A stretch of DNA of 64,000 nt from Pantoea anthophila (lineage in GTDB: Bacteria; Pseudomonadota; Gammaproteobacteria; Enterobacterales; Enterobacteriaceae), in the NCBI RefSeq assembly GCF_006494375.1, contig NZ_VHIZ01000027.1, positions 62,001 to 126,000 of the forward strand, read 5' to 3'. This document shows positions 52,182 to 63,642 of this stretch, piece by piece; the first letter of the stretch is position 1, and the number at the start of each line of letters is the position of its first letter. The position numbers were made by a program, and so were the translations under genes. The notes below the pieces were generated by a model. That model worked only from the letters and a program-made list of their open reading frames with translations, searched no databases and was not told the origin of the DNA.

Positions 52182-52214
52182 AAAGCCCCCCTTTCGGTCG
52201 GAAAGAGGGGCTTT
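52182..52214. terminator. Bidirectional terminator between entH and obgE
   Basis: AAAGCCCC (52182-52189) pairs with GGGGCTTT (52207-52214), and CTTTC (52191-52195) with GAAAG (52201-52205). A run of A precedes it. It marks the right-hand edge of the siderophore island and also ends obgE. Confidence 0.85.
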
Positions 52215-52241
52215 GCCGGTCAGCCTGTGGCCGCGTCGTGG

Positions 52242-53426
<1,185 letters not shown>

Positions 53427-53584
53427 TCACACAATCGCCTGCAGCACTCTGCAGACGGGTCCGCCAGGGTCTTCTGCGCTGACCAGCGGCGGATAAATCA
53501 GGACTGGCTGTCGCCAGTGTGTACATAAAGTGTACAGCAAACTTCAGTGAGGCGTCGCTTTTACCGCGACAGAGCGCAGAATGT

Positions 53585-53610
53585 AAAAAGCCCCGCAGGA
53601 GCTGCGGGGC
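53585..53610 (-). terminator. Terminator after rpmA
   Basis: GCCCCGCAG (53590-53598), loop GAG, CTGCGGGGC (53602-53610), with five T following on the minus strand. It ends rplU-rpmA and means obgE needs its own promoter. Confidence 0.85.
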
Positions 53611-53656
53611 CTTTAATTCGTGCGTTCAGACGTTAAACGTCTGCGTCACGACAACC

Positions 53657-53917
<261 letters not shown>

Positions 53918-53929
53918 TCAGATCTCCTC

Positions 53930-54241
53930 TTACGCCGTGATACCAGTGATTTTCACATCAGTGAACCACTGGCGATGGCCAGCCTGCTTACGGTAGTGCT
54001 TACGACGACGAAACTTAACGATCTTAATTTTCTCGCCACGACCGTGAGCAACAACTTCTGCCTTGATCATACCGCCTGAAACCAGTGGCGCGCCGATTTT
54101 CACGTCTTCGCCATTAGCAATCATCAGAACCTGGTCAAACTCGATGGTTTCACCGGTTGCGATGTCCAGCTTTTCCAGGCGAACGGTCTGACCTTCGCTT
54201 ACTCGGTGTTGTTTACCACCACTTTGGAAAACCGCGTACAT
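53930..54241 (-). CDS. rplU: 50S ribosomal protein L21
   Basis: The 103-residue protein L21, recognised by [17 protein letters not shown] and the C-terminal signature [16 protein letters not shown]. First gene of the rplU-rpmA operon, divergent from ispB, with a promoter about 75-100 bases upstream. Confidence 0.98.
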   Translation of the reverse strand: MYAVFQSGGKQHRVSEGQTVRLEKLDIATGETIEFDQVLMIANGEDVKIGAPLVSGGMIKAEVVAHGRGEKIKIVKFRRRKHYRKQAGHRQWFTDVKITGITA

Positions 54242-54312
54242 ATAAAACTCCGCTTCTGCGCTTGCCTTTTAGTTCATCAGGCGGCGCGCTAAATATTCAC
54301 AATAGGGCGCGA

Positions 54313-54341
54313 ATTCTACGCAAAACTCCAGAAGAAGACAA
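54313..54341 (-). promoter_or_regulatory. rplU promoter
   Basis: On the minus strand TTGTCT (54336-54341), a 17-base spacer and TAGAAT (54313-54318). It lies about 75 bases upstream of the rplU start. Confidence 0.6.
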
Positions 54342-54498
54342 GAGCACTTTGCACACTCTTGCAGAAAAAAAACACAGGCTGAACGCAACCGTTTCTCAGG
54401 CTGAAAATTCAAGTACAATCAGTAACAGATTACCTGAACGCTGGCTGGGTAAAAGCACTTACCATGGCAGAGATAACGAGTCATAGCTGAAAAGACGA

Positions 54499-55470
54499 AT
54501 GAACTTAGAACAGATCAACGAATTAACCGCACAGGATATGGCTGCCGTTAACCAGACCATCCTCGACCAGCTGAATTCAGATGTCTCGCTCATCAACCAG
54601 TTGGGCTACTACATCATCAGTGGTGGGGGTAAGCGTATCCGTCCCATGATCGCCGTGCTCTCCGCACGCGCCATGGGCTACAAGGGCGACCTGCACGTGA
54701 CCAATGCGGCGCTGATCGAATTTATCCACACCGCCACGCTGCTGCATGACGATGTCGTGGATGAATCCGATATGCGTCGTGGCAAAGCGACCGCGAACGC
54801 GGCGTTTGGCAATGCGGCAAGCGTGCTGGTCGGGGATTTTATTTACACCCGCGCCTTCCAGATGATGACCAGCATGGGGTCGCTGCGTATCCTGGCGCTG
54901 ATGTCAGAAGCGGTCAACGTGATAGCCGAGGGCGAAGTCCTGCAGCTGATGAACGTGAACGATCCTGACATCACCGAAGAGAGCTACATGCGCGTGATTT
55001 ACAGCAAGACCGCGCGCCTGTTTGAAGCCGCGTCGCAGGCTTCTGCGATCCTGGCTGACGCCACGCCGGAAGAGGAGAAAGCGCTGCAGGATTATGGACG
55101 CTATCTGGGCACGGCTTTCCAGTTAATCGACGATTTGCTGGATTACAGTGCGGATGGAGAGACGCTGGGTAAAAACACCGGCGACGACCTGAGCGAAGGG
55201 AAACCGACGCTGCCGCTGCTGCATGCAATGCAGAACGGCTCACCTGAGCAGGCGAAGATGATCCGCGAAGCCATTGAGCAGGGTAATGGCCGCCATCTGC
55301 TGGAACCGGTACTGGAAGCGATGCACCAGTGCGGCTCGCTGGAGTGGACCCGCACCCGCGCCGAACAGGAAGCGGACAAGGCGATTGCCGCTCTGCGCAT
55401 TCTGCCTGAATCACCCTGGCGCAGTGCGCTGGAGTCGCTGGCGCATATGTCAGTTCAGCGCGATTTCTGA
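54499..55470 (+). CDS. ispB: Octaprenyl diphosphate synthase
   Basis: Makes the C40 side chain of ubiquinone and menaquinone. Of 323 residues; the first aspartate-rich motif is LLHDDVVDESD and the second is IDDLLDYSAD, with GGGKRIRP near the N-terminus. Located next to rplU as in E. coli. It provides the tail for the quinones that UbiTUV help to build without oxygen. Confidence 0.97.
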   Translation: MNLEQINELTAQDMAAVNQTILDQLNSDVSLINQLGYYIISGGGKRIRPMIAVLSARAMGYKGDLHVTNAALIEFIHTATLLHDDVVDESDMRRGKATANAAFGNAASVLVGDFIYTRAFQMMTSMGSLRILALMSEAVNVIAEGEVLQLMNVNDPDITEESYMRVIYSKTARLFEAASQASAILADATPEEEKALQDYGRYLGTAFQLIDDLLDYSADGETLGKNTGDDLSEGKPTLPLLHAMQNGSPEQAKMIREAIEQGNGRHLLEPVLEAMHQCGSLEWTRTRAEQEADKAIAALRILPESPWRSALESLAHMSVQRDF

Positions 55471-55701
55471 TTCCCTACGGAGCCTCCCTGGCTCCGTTTC
55501 TCCTCCCCGCTCTCACTTCTTTATGTTCGCTCATTGCTGTTGCATGCCTTTTGCGGGCTGTCACACAGACCCGACGCTGACGCCAAATATTACTGGAAAT
55601 TAATGGAAACTATTTGCTATAAAAAACGCTTAATTTCCAGATAACAGTAAAAAGGTAAGCCAACGTCCCGGTGGACGACACAAAGACAAGGAGAACGGGT
55701 T

Positions 55702-55986
55702 ATGCAAAAAAGGATGGAAGACTGGCACCCGGCTGACATTATCGCAGCCCTGCACAAACGCGGTACGACGCTGGCCGCACTGTCACGCTCGGCCGGCCTC
55801 AGCTCATCAACACTCGCGAATGCGCTGACGCGCCCGTGGCCAAAAGGCGAATGGCTGATCGCCGAGGCGATCGAGGTGCATCCCAGCGAGATCTGGCCCA
55901 GCCGCTACTACGATCCTGACACGCACCGCCTGCTGGATCGCAAAAAACGTATCCGGATCCCCGCCGATCTTTCCGGCACGCCCTGA
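55702..55986 (+). CDS. sfsB: Ner-like DNA-binding regulator SfsB (Nlp)
   Basis: A 94-residue helix-turn-helix protein of the Ner/Nlp family. DWHPADIIAALHKRGTTLAALSRSAGLSSSTLANAL contains the HTH, and RPWPKGEWLIAEAIEVHPSEIWPSRY is the family signature shared with phage Mu Ner. E. coli SfsB affects maltose gene expression. AAGGAGA precedes the start. About 230 bases after ispB. Confidence 0.92.
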   Translation: MQKRMEDWHPADIIAALHKRGTTLAALSRSAGLSSSTLANALTRPWPKGEWLIAEAIEVHPSEIWPSRYYDPDTHRLLDRKKRIRIPADLSGTP

Positions 55987-56000
55987 GATCGACAGGCGAA

Positions 56001-56030
56001 AAAAAACCAGCCCCGCAAAGGGCTGGTTCT
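56001..56030. terminator. Terminator between sfsB and murA
   Basis: AACCAGCCC (56005-56013) and GGGCTGGTT (56020-56028) form the stem. On the minus strand a long T run follows, so it ends murA strongly; rightward it has only a weak T run. Confidence 0.8.
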
Positions 56031-56048
56031 TTCAGCGCATACCTGAGA

Positions 56049-57323
<1,275 letters not shown>

Positions 57324-57375
57324 TTAACTAGCTAAAGATGGGACTCGCTTACCACGAGTGCACCACGCTGAGGGA

Positions 57376-57633
57376 TCAGAAACCGTTGAGTTTACGGTCG
57401 CGCGCCCATTCAGCGGGAGTATAGGTTTTGATAGAGACAGCATGAATGCGGTTGTCCGCGATGTATTCCATCAGCGGCGCGTAGACAGCCTGCTGTTTTT
57501 TCACGCGGCTCAGCTCGCCAAACAGTTCGCCTACGGCGATCACCTGAAAATGGCTGCCATCGTTGCTCATCACATGCACTTCATCTAAAGGCAGCGCTGC
57601 CATCAGCACGGCCTGAATTTCACTGTTTTCCAT
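57376..57633 (-). CDS. ibaG: BolA-family acid stress protein IbaG
   Basis: An 85-residue BolA-like protein (YrbA) that works with monothiol glutaredoxin in iron-sulfur handling. [14 protein letters not shown] and [32 protein letters not shown] are diagnostic. ATG at 57633 ([10 protein letters not shown]) was chosen over a start five codons earlier by comparison with E. coli. Lies between mlaB and murA. Confidence 0.95.
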   Translation of the reverse strand: MENSEIQAVLMAALPLDEVHVMSNDGSHFQVIAVGELFGELSRVKKQQAVYAPLMEYIADNRIHAVSIKTYTPAEWARDRKLNGF

Positions 57634-57704
57634 TGTGCTTAACTTCACTTAATAATAATAAGGCTGACATAGTAGAGGAAAGCGGCTGACTCTTAAATAC
57701 GCAA

Positions 57705-57729
57705 AAGCCCCTGTTGAAAACAGGGGCTT
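57705..57729 (-). terminator. Terminator after mlaB
   Basis: AAGCCCCTGTT (57705-57715), loop GAA, AACAGGGGCTT (57719-57729): a perfect 11-base stem right after the mlaB stop, with TTTTGC following on the minus strand. It ends the mla operon. Confidence 0.75.
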
Positions 57730-57746
57730 AGCATAACAAGCGGAAA

Positions 57747-58052
57747 TCAGGCGCTTTTATCCGCAGAAACAATAATCTGTTGCAGATTGTAAAGCGTAAT
57801 CAGCGACTGCAGTTTGTCGCTGATACCGGCAAAGCGCGGGGTGCTCCCCTGCGCCCGTGCGATTTCCCGCAGGTGCACCAGCAGAGCGAGGCCGGAAGAG
57901 TCAACCCGGTTCAGCGCCGCGACGTCGATCGTCTCGACGCCGCGAATCAGCGTTTCACGCTGCTGCCAGAGGCCCATCAGGGTGTCGCGATCCAGCTCGC
58001 CTTTCAGTAATAGCGTGCTGGCTTCGCGCTCCCAGCGTAACGATTCGTGCAT
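57747..58052 (-). CDS. mlaB: Phospholipid transport STAS protein MlaB
   Basis: A 101-residue STAS-domain subunit that stabilises the MlaFEDB complex in the inner membrane. VDVAALNRVDSSGLALLVHL-type core (DVAALNRVDSSGLALL) is the STAS motif. Its ATG overlaps the mlaC stop by one base. Sequence is more divergent from E. coli than its neighbours. Confidence 0.93.
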   Translation of the reverse strand: MHESLRWEREASTLLLKGELDRDTLMGLWQQRETLIRGVETIDVAALNRVDSSGLALLVHLREIARAQGSTPRFAGISDKLQSLITLYNLQQIIVSADKSA

Positions 58053-58687
58053 TATTGTTGTTTATCCAGCGTGATTGGCTGTGACGCAGACGATTTGAGC
58101 TGCGCCGTCAGACCATCGATACCTTTGGTCCGTAACAGATCGCTCCACTCATTCTGTTTGGTGGTGATCATGCTGACGCCTTCGGCAATCATGTCATAAG
58201 CCTGCCAGTTGCCAGTCTGGCTGTTTTTACGCCACTGAAAGTCGAGGCGAACCGGCGGACGGCCATTAGGATCGATGATAGTGACGCGAATCGCCACAAT
58301 TTTGGCGTCGCCCAGCGGCTGCTCAGGCTGGATCTGGTAGCTCTGGCCATTGTAGAGGGCCAGTGCCTGACCATAAGCCTGGGCCAGATAGTCGCCAAAA
58401 GCGCTGAAGTAAGCTTCGCGCTGGGCCGGTGTTGAGTCACGATAGTAGCGACCCAGCACTAATGCGCCCGCATATTTGATCTGCACGTAAGGCAGCAGTT
58501 CCTGACGCACAATCTGACGCAGGTAGTTGGGGTCCTGCTTGATTTTTGGCTGCTCATTTTTCAGACGGCTGAAGGTCTTTTGCGCCGCTTCGTTCATCAG
58601 CTTGTAGGGATTGCTCTGGTCGGCTGCCGTTGCCGTCAGCGGGACCGCAACCACCAGCATGGCAATCATCAGTAAACGTTTAAACAT
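58052..58687 (-). CDS. mlaC: Periplasmic phospholipid-binding protein MlaC
   Basis: Shuttles phospholipid between the outer-membrane MlaA complex and MlaFEDB. 211 residues with a signal peptide (1-21, ending TATA-A) and the Tol-Tol-Ttg2D fold, seen in [17 protein letters not shown] and [17 protein letters not shown]. It lies between mlaD and mlaB. Confidence 0.95.
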   Translation of the reverse strand: MFKRLLMIAMLVVAVPLTATAADQSNPYKLMNEAAQKTFSRLKNEQPKIKQDPNYLRQIVRQELLPYVQIKYAGALVLGRYYRDSTPAQREAYFSAFGDYLAQAYGQALALYNGQSYQIQPEQPLGDAKIVAIRVTIIDPNGRPPVRLDFQWRKNSQTGNWQAYDMIAEGVSMITTKQNEWSDLLRTKGIDGLTAQLKSSASQPITLDKQQ

Positions 58688-58702
58688 GGTATGCCCTCTT
58701 CT

Positions 58703-59248
58703 TTAAGGTTGAGCCGGTTCCGCAGGCGCGGCACTGCTGCCATCCTGCGCATCCTTGCCCTCATTTTTTTGTTTGTTGTCGCCGCTCTTGTAAAGGAACT
58801 GACCGATCAGATCTTCAAGCACCATCGCCGATTTGGTGTCGCGCAGCGTATCGCCATCTTTCAGCATCGCCGAACCAAGCTCAGGGTCGTCAAAGCCTAA
58901 GTTAAGCGCCAGGAACTGCTCACCCAGCAGACCCTGGGTGCGAATCGCCAGCGAACTGGTATCTGAAATTTTATTCGCGTACTGATCGCTGATCTCCATC
59001 GTGACGCGCGGCAGCAGGGTCTTCGGTTCAAGCTCGATATCCGTCACCCGGCCAATCACTACGCCGCCGATTTTGACCGGCGAACTGGCTTTGAGGCCGC
59101 CAATATTGTCAAAGGTCGCGTAGAGTTTCCACGTCGGCTCCGTGCCCATCGACTTCAGGTCGGCGACGCGCAGACAGAGAAACAGCGCGGCGATCAGCGC
59201 CATAATCATAAAAATGCCAACCCAGATTTCGCTTTTTTTGCTTTGCAT
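58703..59248 (-). CDS. mlaD: Phospholipid transport MCE protein MlaD
   Basis: A 181-residue membrane-anchored MCE protein forming the hexameric channel on the MlaE permease. One N-terminal membrane helix (about 8-28), then the MCE domain (YATFDNIGGLKASSPVKIGGVVIGRV), and a low-complexity tail. ATG at 59248 (MQSKKSEIWVGIF) matches the E. coli start. Confidence 0.96.
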   Translation of the reverse strand: MQSKKSEIWVGIFMIMALIAALFLCLRVADLKSMGTEPTWKLYATFDNIGGLKASSPVKIGGVVIGRVTDIELEPKTLLPRVTMEISDQYANKISDTSSLAIRTQGLLGEQFLALNLGFDDPELGSAMLKDGDTLRDTKSAMVLEDLIGQFLYKSGDNKQKNEGKDAQDGSSAAPAEPAQP

Positions 59249-59252
59249 TGCA

Positions 59253-60035
59253 TCAATTCCCAAACATCAGTGCTGTCAGCACAAAATCCAACCCGAGTAC
59301 CGCCAGAGAGGCGTGTACGACGGTACGCGTTGTCGCGCGACTGATCCCTTCGGAAGTGGGAATCGCGTCATAGCCATTAAAAAGAGCAATCCAGGTCACC
59401 GTCACGGCAAAGACGGCACTTTTGATCAGGCAGTTCACCACGTCGGTGCGGAAATCGACCGCGTTCTGCATCGCCGACCAGAAGAAGCCGGGATCGATCC
59501 CCTTCCAGCTCACACCCACCAGCGCACCGCCCGCGATCCCGACCGCCGTGAAGATGAGTGCCAGCAGCGGCATGCTGATAAAGCCTGCCCAGAAACGGGG
59601 CGACACCACCCGGCGTAACGGATCGACCGCCATCATCTCCATACTGGAGAGCTGCTCGGTGGCTTTCATCAGGCCGATTTCCGCTGTCAGCGCCGAGCCC
59701 GCCCGGCCGGCAAACAGCAGTGCGGTCACCACCGGTCCCAGCTCTCGCAGCAGCGACAGGGCCACCAGCATACCCAGACTGGTTTCGGCGCCATAGGTGG
59801 TCAGCACCAGATAGCCCTGCAGCCCGAGAACCATGCCAATGAAGAGGCCCGATACCACAATAATCAGGAGCGACAGCACGCCAACGCTGTAGAGCTGTTT
59901 GATCAGTAGCGGCGTGTGTCTGCGAAACGCCGGTTTTCCTACCAGCGCGTGAAACAGCATTAATCCTGCGCGTCCAAAACTGGCGCACGTTTCAATTCCC
60001 TGACGACCAAACGACGCCAGCGCCTTCAAGACCAT
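59253..60035 (-). CDS. mlaE: Phospholipid ABC transporter permease MlaE
   Basis: A 260-residue inner-membrane permease. [38 protein letters not shown] and [27 protein letters not shown] are typical of the MlaE/YrbE family. It lies four bases downstream of mlaF and four bases before mlaD. Confidence 0.97.
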   Translation of the reverse strand: MVLKALASFGRQGIETCASFGRAGLMLFHALVGKPAFRRHTPLLIKQLYSVGVLSLLIIVVSGLFIGMVLGLQGYLVLTTYGAETSLGMLVALSLLRELGPVVTALLFAGRAGSALTAEIGLMKATEQLSSMEMMAVDPLRRVVSPRFWAGFISMPLLALIFTAVGIAGGALVGVSWKGIDPGFFWSAMQNAVDFRTDVVNCLIKSAVFAVTVTWIALFNGYDAIPTSEGISRATTRTVVHASLAVLGLDFVLTALMFGN

Positions 60036-60039
60036 CTGT

Positions 60040-60855
60040 TTAGTTACTCCGTGAGCCGGTTAAATCAGCGAGATAATCGCCGGCAGGAAAACGGAATGGA
60101 ACCGGACCATCCGCATCGCCATCAATAAACTGGCGCACGCGCGGGTCGTTATTCTCTCGCAGTTCCGGCGCGGTGCCGTGTGCGATAATTTTTTGTCCGG
60201 CCACAATATAGGCATAGTCCGCAATGCTCAGTACTTCCGGTACGTCATGCGAGACCACGATGCAGGTCAGGCCCAGCGCATGGTTCAGTTCATCAATGAG
60301 TTTGACCAGCACGCCCATGGTAATCGGATCCTGACCCACGAAGGGCTCATCAAACATGATGAGTTCCGGCTCCAGCGCAATAGCGCGCGCCAGGGCCACA
60401 CGTCGCGCCATGCCGCCTGAGAGCTCTGCAGGCTTCAGCTGGGCCGCGCCCCGCAGGCCCACCGCTTCCAGCTTCATCAGCACCGTGCTGTGCAGCAGCG
60501 GCTCAGGCAGTCGCGTATGTTCACGCAGCGGCCACGCAACGTTTTCATAAACCGTTAAGTCTGTAAACAGCGCACCCGACTGGAACAGCATGCTCATCTT
60601 TTTACGCGCTTCATACAGTCTGGCGCGCGATAATGACGGAATGTTTTCGCCACGGAAAAAAATCTCGCCGCGGGTCGGCTGAAGTTGCCCCCCAATCAAG
60701 CGTAGCAGAGTGGTTTTTCCGATCCCCGATGGCCCCATAATCGCGGTCACTTTGCCTTTCGGCACGGTCAGCGAGATGTCATCAAAGATGGTGCGATCTC
60801 CGCGCGAAAAACTCACGCCACGAACCTCAACCAGATTCGTTTGCTGCTGGGTCAT
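60040..60855 (-). CDS. mlaF: Phospholipid ABC transporter ATPase MlaF
   Basis: A 271-residue ATPase driving MlaFEDB. Walker [10 protein letters not shown], signature LSGGMARR, Walker [14 protein letters not shown] and the H-loop IVVSHD are present. First gene of mlaFEDCB and divergent from yrbG across 226 bases; no clear promoter motif was picked out there. Confidence 0.97.
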   Translation of the reverse strand: MTQQQTNLVEVRGVSFSRGDRTIFDDISLTVPKGKVTAIMGPSGIGKTTLLRLIGGQLQPTRGEIFFRGENIPSLSRARLYEARKKMSMLFQSGALFTDLTVYENVAWPLREHTRLPEPLLHSTVLMKLEAVGLRGAAQLKPAELSGGMARRVALARAIALEPELIMFDEPFVGQDPITMGVLVKLIDELNHALGLTCIVVSHDVPEVLSIADYAYIVAGQKIIAHGTAPELRENNDPRVRQFIDGDADGPVPFRFPAGDYLADLTGSRSN

Positions 60856-61081
60856 TATTACCTCTTGTAAGGATCGGGCGTAAACATGGGGTACGATGGT
60901 AGCCTGTTCGGTCCTGATTCACGATAGCTTTACAGAAACTTACCGCTAAGATTTGGCGAAAATGGTCATTAAATTTACTTTTGCCCCTGAGGCGGTCAAA
61001 ATCAGCGCCTGTCTCGCCAAACAGAATTTTAAACCGGCCGGGAACGCATTGCCGGCCTGAGTTTTTACGCAAGGATTTTTC

Positions 61082-62062
61082 ATGTTCGTAGCTTCTGCAC
61101 TGTTGATTATCGGTTTGCTTTTACTGGCTTATGGTGCCGATCGTCTGGTGTTTAGCGCCTCAATATTATGCCGCTCTCTGGGCATTCCGCCGCTGATTAT
61201 CGGCATGACCGTGGTCAGCATCGGCACCTCGCTGCCGGAGATGATCCTCTCCTTTTCGGCAGCGCAGCATGGCCAGATGGATCTCGCTGTGGGCACCGCC
61301 CTCGGCTCGAATATTACGAACATTTTACTGATTCTGGGTGCCGCTGCGCTTATGCACCCGCTGAGTGTGCATTCTAATCTGATTCGCCGCGAACTGCCGC
61401 TGATGTTGCTGGTCACCCTGCTCAGCGGTTTTATGCTGTTTGACAATCAGCTTAGTCGACTGGATGGAATTGGCCTGATCGCGATTGCCGCAATTTATCT
61501 TCTGGTGGTGATTCGCATCGCGCGTAAGGCCGAACGGGACAATAACGACACCCTGACCCGCGAGCAGCTGGCCGAGCTGCCCCGTGAAGAGAGCGGCAAC
61601 ACGGTGGCCTTTCTCTGGCTCGCCGTTGCGCTGATCATCCTGCCGATGTCGACCCGTATGGTGATCGACAACGCCACGGCCTTTGCCGACTACTTTGGCG
61701 TCAGTGAGCTGGTGATGGGCCTGACGCTGATCGCCGTGGGCACCAGCCTGCCTGAGCTGGCAACGGTCATCGCCGGTGCACTGAAAGGCGAAGATGATAT
61801 CGCGATCGGTAATCTGGTCGGCGCCAACATTTATAATATTGCCATCGTGCTTGGCCTGCCGGCGCTGATCCACCCCGGCAGCATTGACTATCACGCTTTC
61901 GCCCGTGACTACTGGGTGATGCTCGGCGTGAGTGCGCTCTTTGCCCTGCTCTGCCTGCTACGGCGTCGCCGTGTTGGCCGGACGGCAGGCCTGATTTTAC
62001 TCTGTGGTTTCTTCGTCTGGGTGACGCTGCTGTGGATGCAGCCGGCGTTCATGGACGGCTAA
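61082..62062 (+). CDS. yrbG: CaCA-family Na+/Ca2+ antiporter YrbG
   Basis: A 326-residue membrane exchanger with two inverted five-helix repeats. The alpha repeats carry the ion-binding motifs MTVVSIGTSLPEMILSFSAA with GTALGSNITNILLILG, and LTLIAVGTSLPELATVI with GNLVGANIYNIAIVLG. Its physiological role is uncertain. First gene of yrbG-kdsD-kdsC-lptC. Confidence 0.95.
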   Translation: MFVASALLIIGLLLLAYGADRLVFSASILCRSLGIPPLIIGMTVVSIGTSLPEMILSFSAAQHGQMDLAVGTALGSNITNILLILGAAALMHPLSVHSNLIRRELPLMLLVTLLSGFMLFDNQLSRLDGIGLIAIAAIYLLVVIRIARKAERDNNDTLTREQLAELPREESGNTVAFLWLAVALIILPMSTRMVIDNATAFADYFGVSELVMGLTLIAVGTSLPELATVIAGALKGEDDIAIGNLVGANIYNIAIVLGLPALIHPGSIDYHAFARDYWVMLGVSALFALLCLLRRRRVGRTAGLILLCGFFVWVTLLWMQPAFMDG

Positions 62063-62078
62063 CAAGGACAGACTCACT

Positions 62079-63062
62079 ATGTCACATCAGCAACCAACAG
62101 CATTCGACTTCCAGCAGGTGGGAAAAACCGTCCTGCGCATTGAGCGTGAAGGGCTGGAACAGCTCGATCAATATATCAATGAGGATTTTGCCCGGGCCTG
62201 CGCCCTGATCTATGCCTGCCAGGGTAAGGTGGTGGTGATGGGCATGGGGAAGTCAGGTCACGTCGGCAAGAAAATGGCGGCGACCTTTGCCAGCACCGGC
62301 ACGCCTGCCTTTTTTGTGCATCCGGGCGAAGCCAGCCACGGCGATCTGGGCATGGTGAGCAAAAATGATGTCGTCATCGCCATCTCTAACAGCGGGGAGT
62401 CGAACGAGATTCTCGCCCTGATTCCGGTGTTGAAGCGCCAGCACATTACGCTGATCTGCATGACCGGACGGCCTGACAGCGCGATGGGACGGGCTGCCGA
62501 CGTGCATCTCTGCGTCCACGTTCCTCAGGAAGCCTGCCCGCTGGGTCTGGCCCCGACCAGCAGTACCACCGCCACGCTGGTGATGGGTGATGCTCTGGCG
62601 GTTTCGCTGCTGGAAGCGCGGGGATTTACAGCGGAGGATTTCGCCCTCTCCCACCCCGGCGGTGCGCTGGGCCGGAAACTGCTGCTGCATGTGGCCGATA
62701 TCATGCACAGTGGTGATGCGCTGCCGCATGTCACCCGTGACGCCTCACTGCGCGATGCGCTGCTGGAGATTACCCGCAAAAACCTCGGTCTGACGGTGAT
62801 CGTTGACGACCTGATGAAAATCGAAGGGATTTTTACTGATGGTGACCTGCGCCGCATCTTTGATATGGGCATCGATTTTCAGCGTGCCACCATCGGGGAA
62901 GTGATGACGCCAGGGGGCATCCGCGTCCGGCCAAACATGCTGGCGGTGGATGCCCTGAACCTGATGCAGACCAAAAACATTACGTCGATTCTGGTGGCCG
63001 ATGACGACCATCTGCTCGGTGTGGTACATATGCATGACATGCTGCGCGCTGGCGTAGTCTGA
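62079..63062 (+). CDS. kdsD: D-arabinose 5-phosphate isomerase KdsD
   Basis: Makes D-arabinose 5-phosphate, the first step towards Kdo in LPS. 327 residues: an SIS domain (GMGKSGHVGKKMAATFASTGTPAFFVHPGEASHGD) followed by two CBS domains (DIMHSGDALP, GEVMTPGGIRVR). 16 bases after yrbG. Confidence 0.96.
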   Translation: MSHQQPTAFDFQQVGKTVLRIEREGLEQLDQYINEDFARACALIYACQGKVVVMGMGKSGHVGKKMAATFASTGTPAFFVHPGEASHGDLGMVSKNDVVIAISNSGESNEILALIPVLKRQHITLICMTGRPDSAMGRAADVHLCVHVPQEACPLGLAPTSSTTATLVMGDALAVSLLEARGFTAEDFALSHPGGALGRKLLLHVADIMHSGDALPHVTRDASLRDALLEITRKNLGLTVIVDDLMKIEGIFTDGDLRRIFDMGIDFQRATIGEVMTPGGIRVRPNMLAVDALNLMQTKNITSILVADDDHLLGVVHMHDMLRAGVV

Positions 63063-63075
63063 ACAGGAAGAGAAA

Positions 63076-63642
63076 ATGCAACAGGCAACTCCCCCGATTG
63101 ACACCTGCTACGGCCCGGTCAGTGCTGAGGTTATGGCGCGCGCCAGTCGCATTCGTCTGCTGATCTGCGACGTGGACGGCGTGATGTCCGACGGGGTGAT
63201 CTACATGGGAAATAACGGTGAAGAGCTTAAGGCGTTCAACGTGCGGGATGGCTATGGCGTGCGCTGCCTGCTGACCTCAGATGTGGAAGTGGCTATTATT
63301 ACCGGCCGCAATGCCCGTCTGATGGAAGATCGCTGCAAAACGCTCGGCATCCGTCATCTTTATCAGGGACAATCGGATAAGCTTTTGGCCTATCGCGAAC
63401 TTCTGGATAAACTGTCCCTTTCCGACGACCAGGTCGCCTATATCGGCGATGACCTGATCGACTGGCCGGTCATGGCGAAGGTGGGATTCAGCGTGGCGGT
63501 GGCGGATGCACATCCCATCCTGTTGCCGCGCGCAGACTATGTTACCCGTATCGCCGGTGGACGCGGTGCGGTTCGTGAAGTCTGCGATCTGATCTTAATG
63601 GCGCAGAACAAATTTGAGGATGCCAAAGGGCAATCAGTATGA
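63076..63642 (+). CDS. kdsC: Kdo-8-phosphate phosphatase KdsC
   Basis: HAD phosphatase removing phosphate from Kdo 8-phosphate. 188 residues; the nucleophile and acid are D32 and D34 in LLICDVDGVMSDG, with motif II TGRNA and motif IV YIGDDLIDWPVM. lptC starts within its stop codon (ATGA). Confidence 0.97.
   Translation: MQQATPPIDTCYGPVSAEVMARASRIRLLICDVDGVMSDGVIYMGNNGEELKAFNVRDGYGVRCLLTSDVEVAIITGRNARLMEDRCKTLGIRHLYQGQSDKLLAYRELLDKLSLSDDQVAYIGDDLIDWPVMAKVGFSVAVADAHPILLPRADYVTRIAGGRGAVREVCDLILMAQNKFEDAKGQSV

Noticed and set aside
35249-52241. Signs of a mobile element at the siderophore island edges
   Set aside because: No integrase, transposase, direct repeat or tRNA target was seen at either boundary; only terminators flank it.
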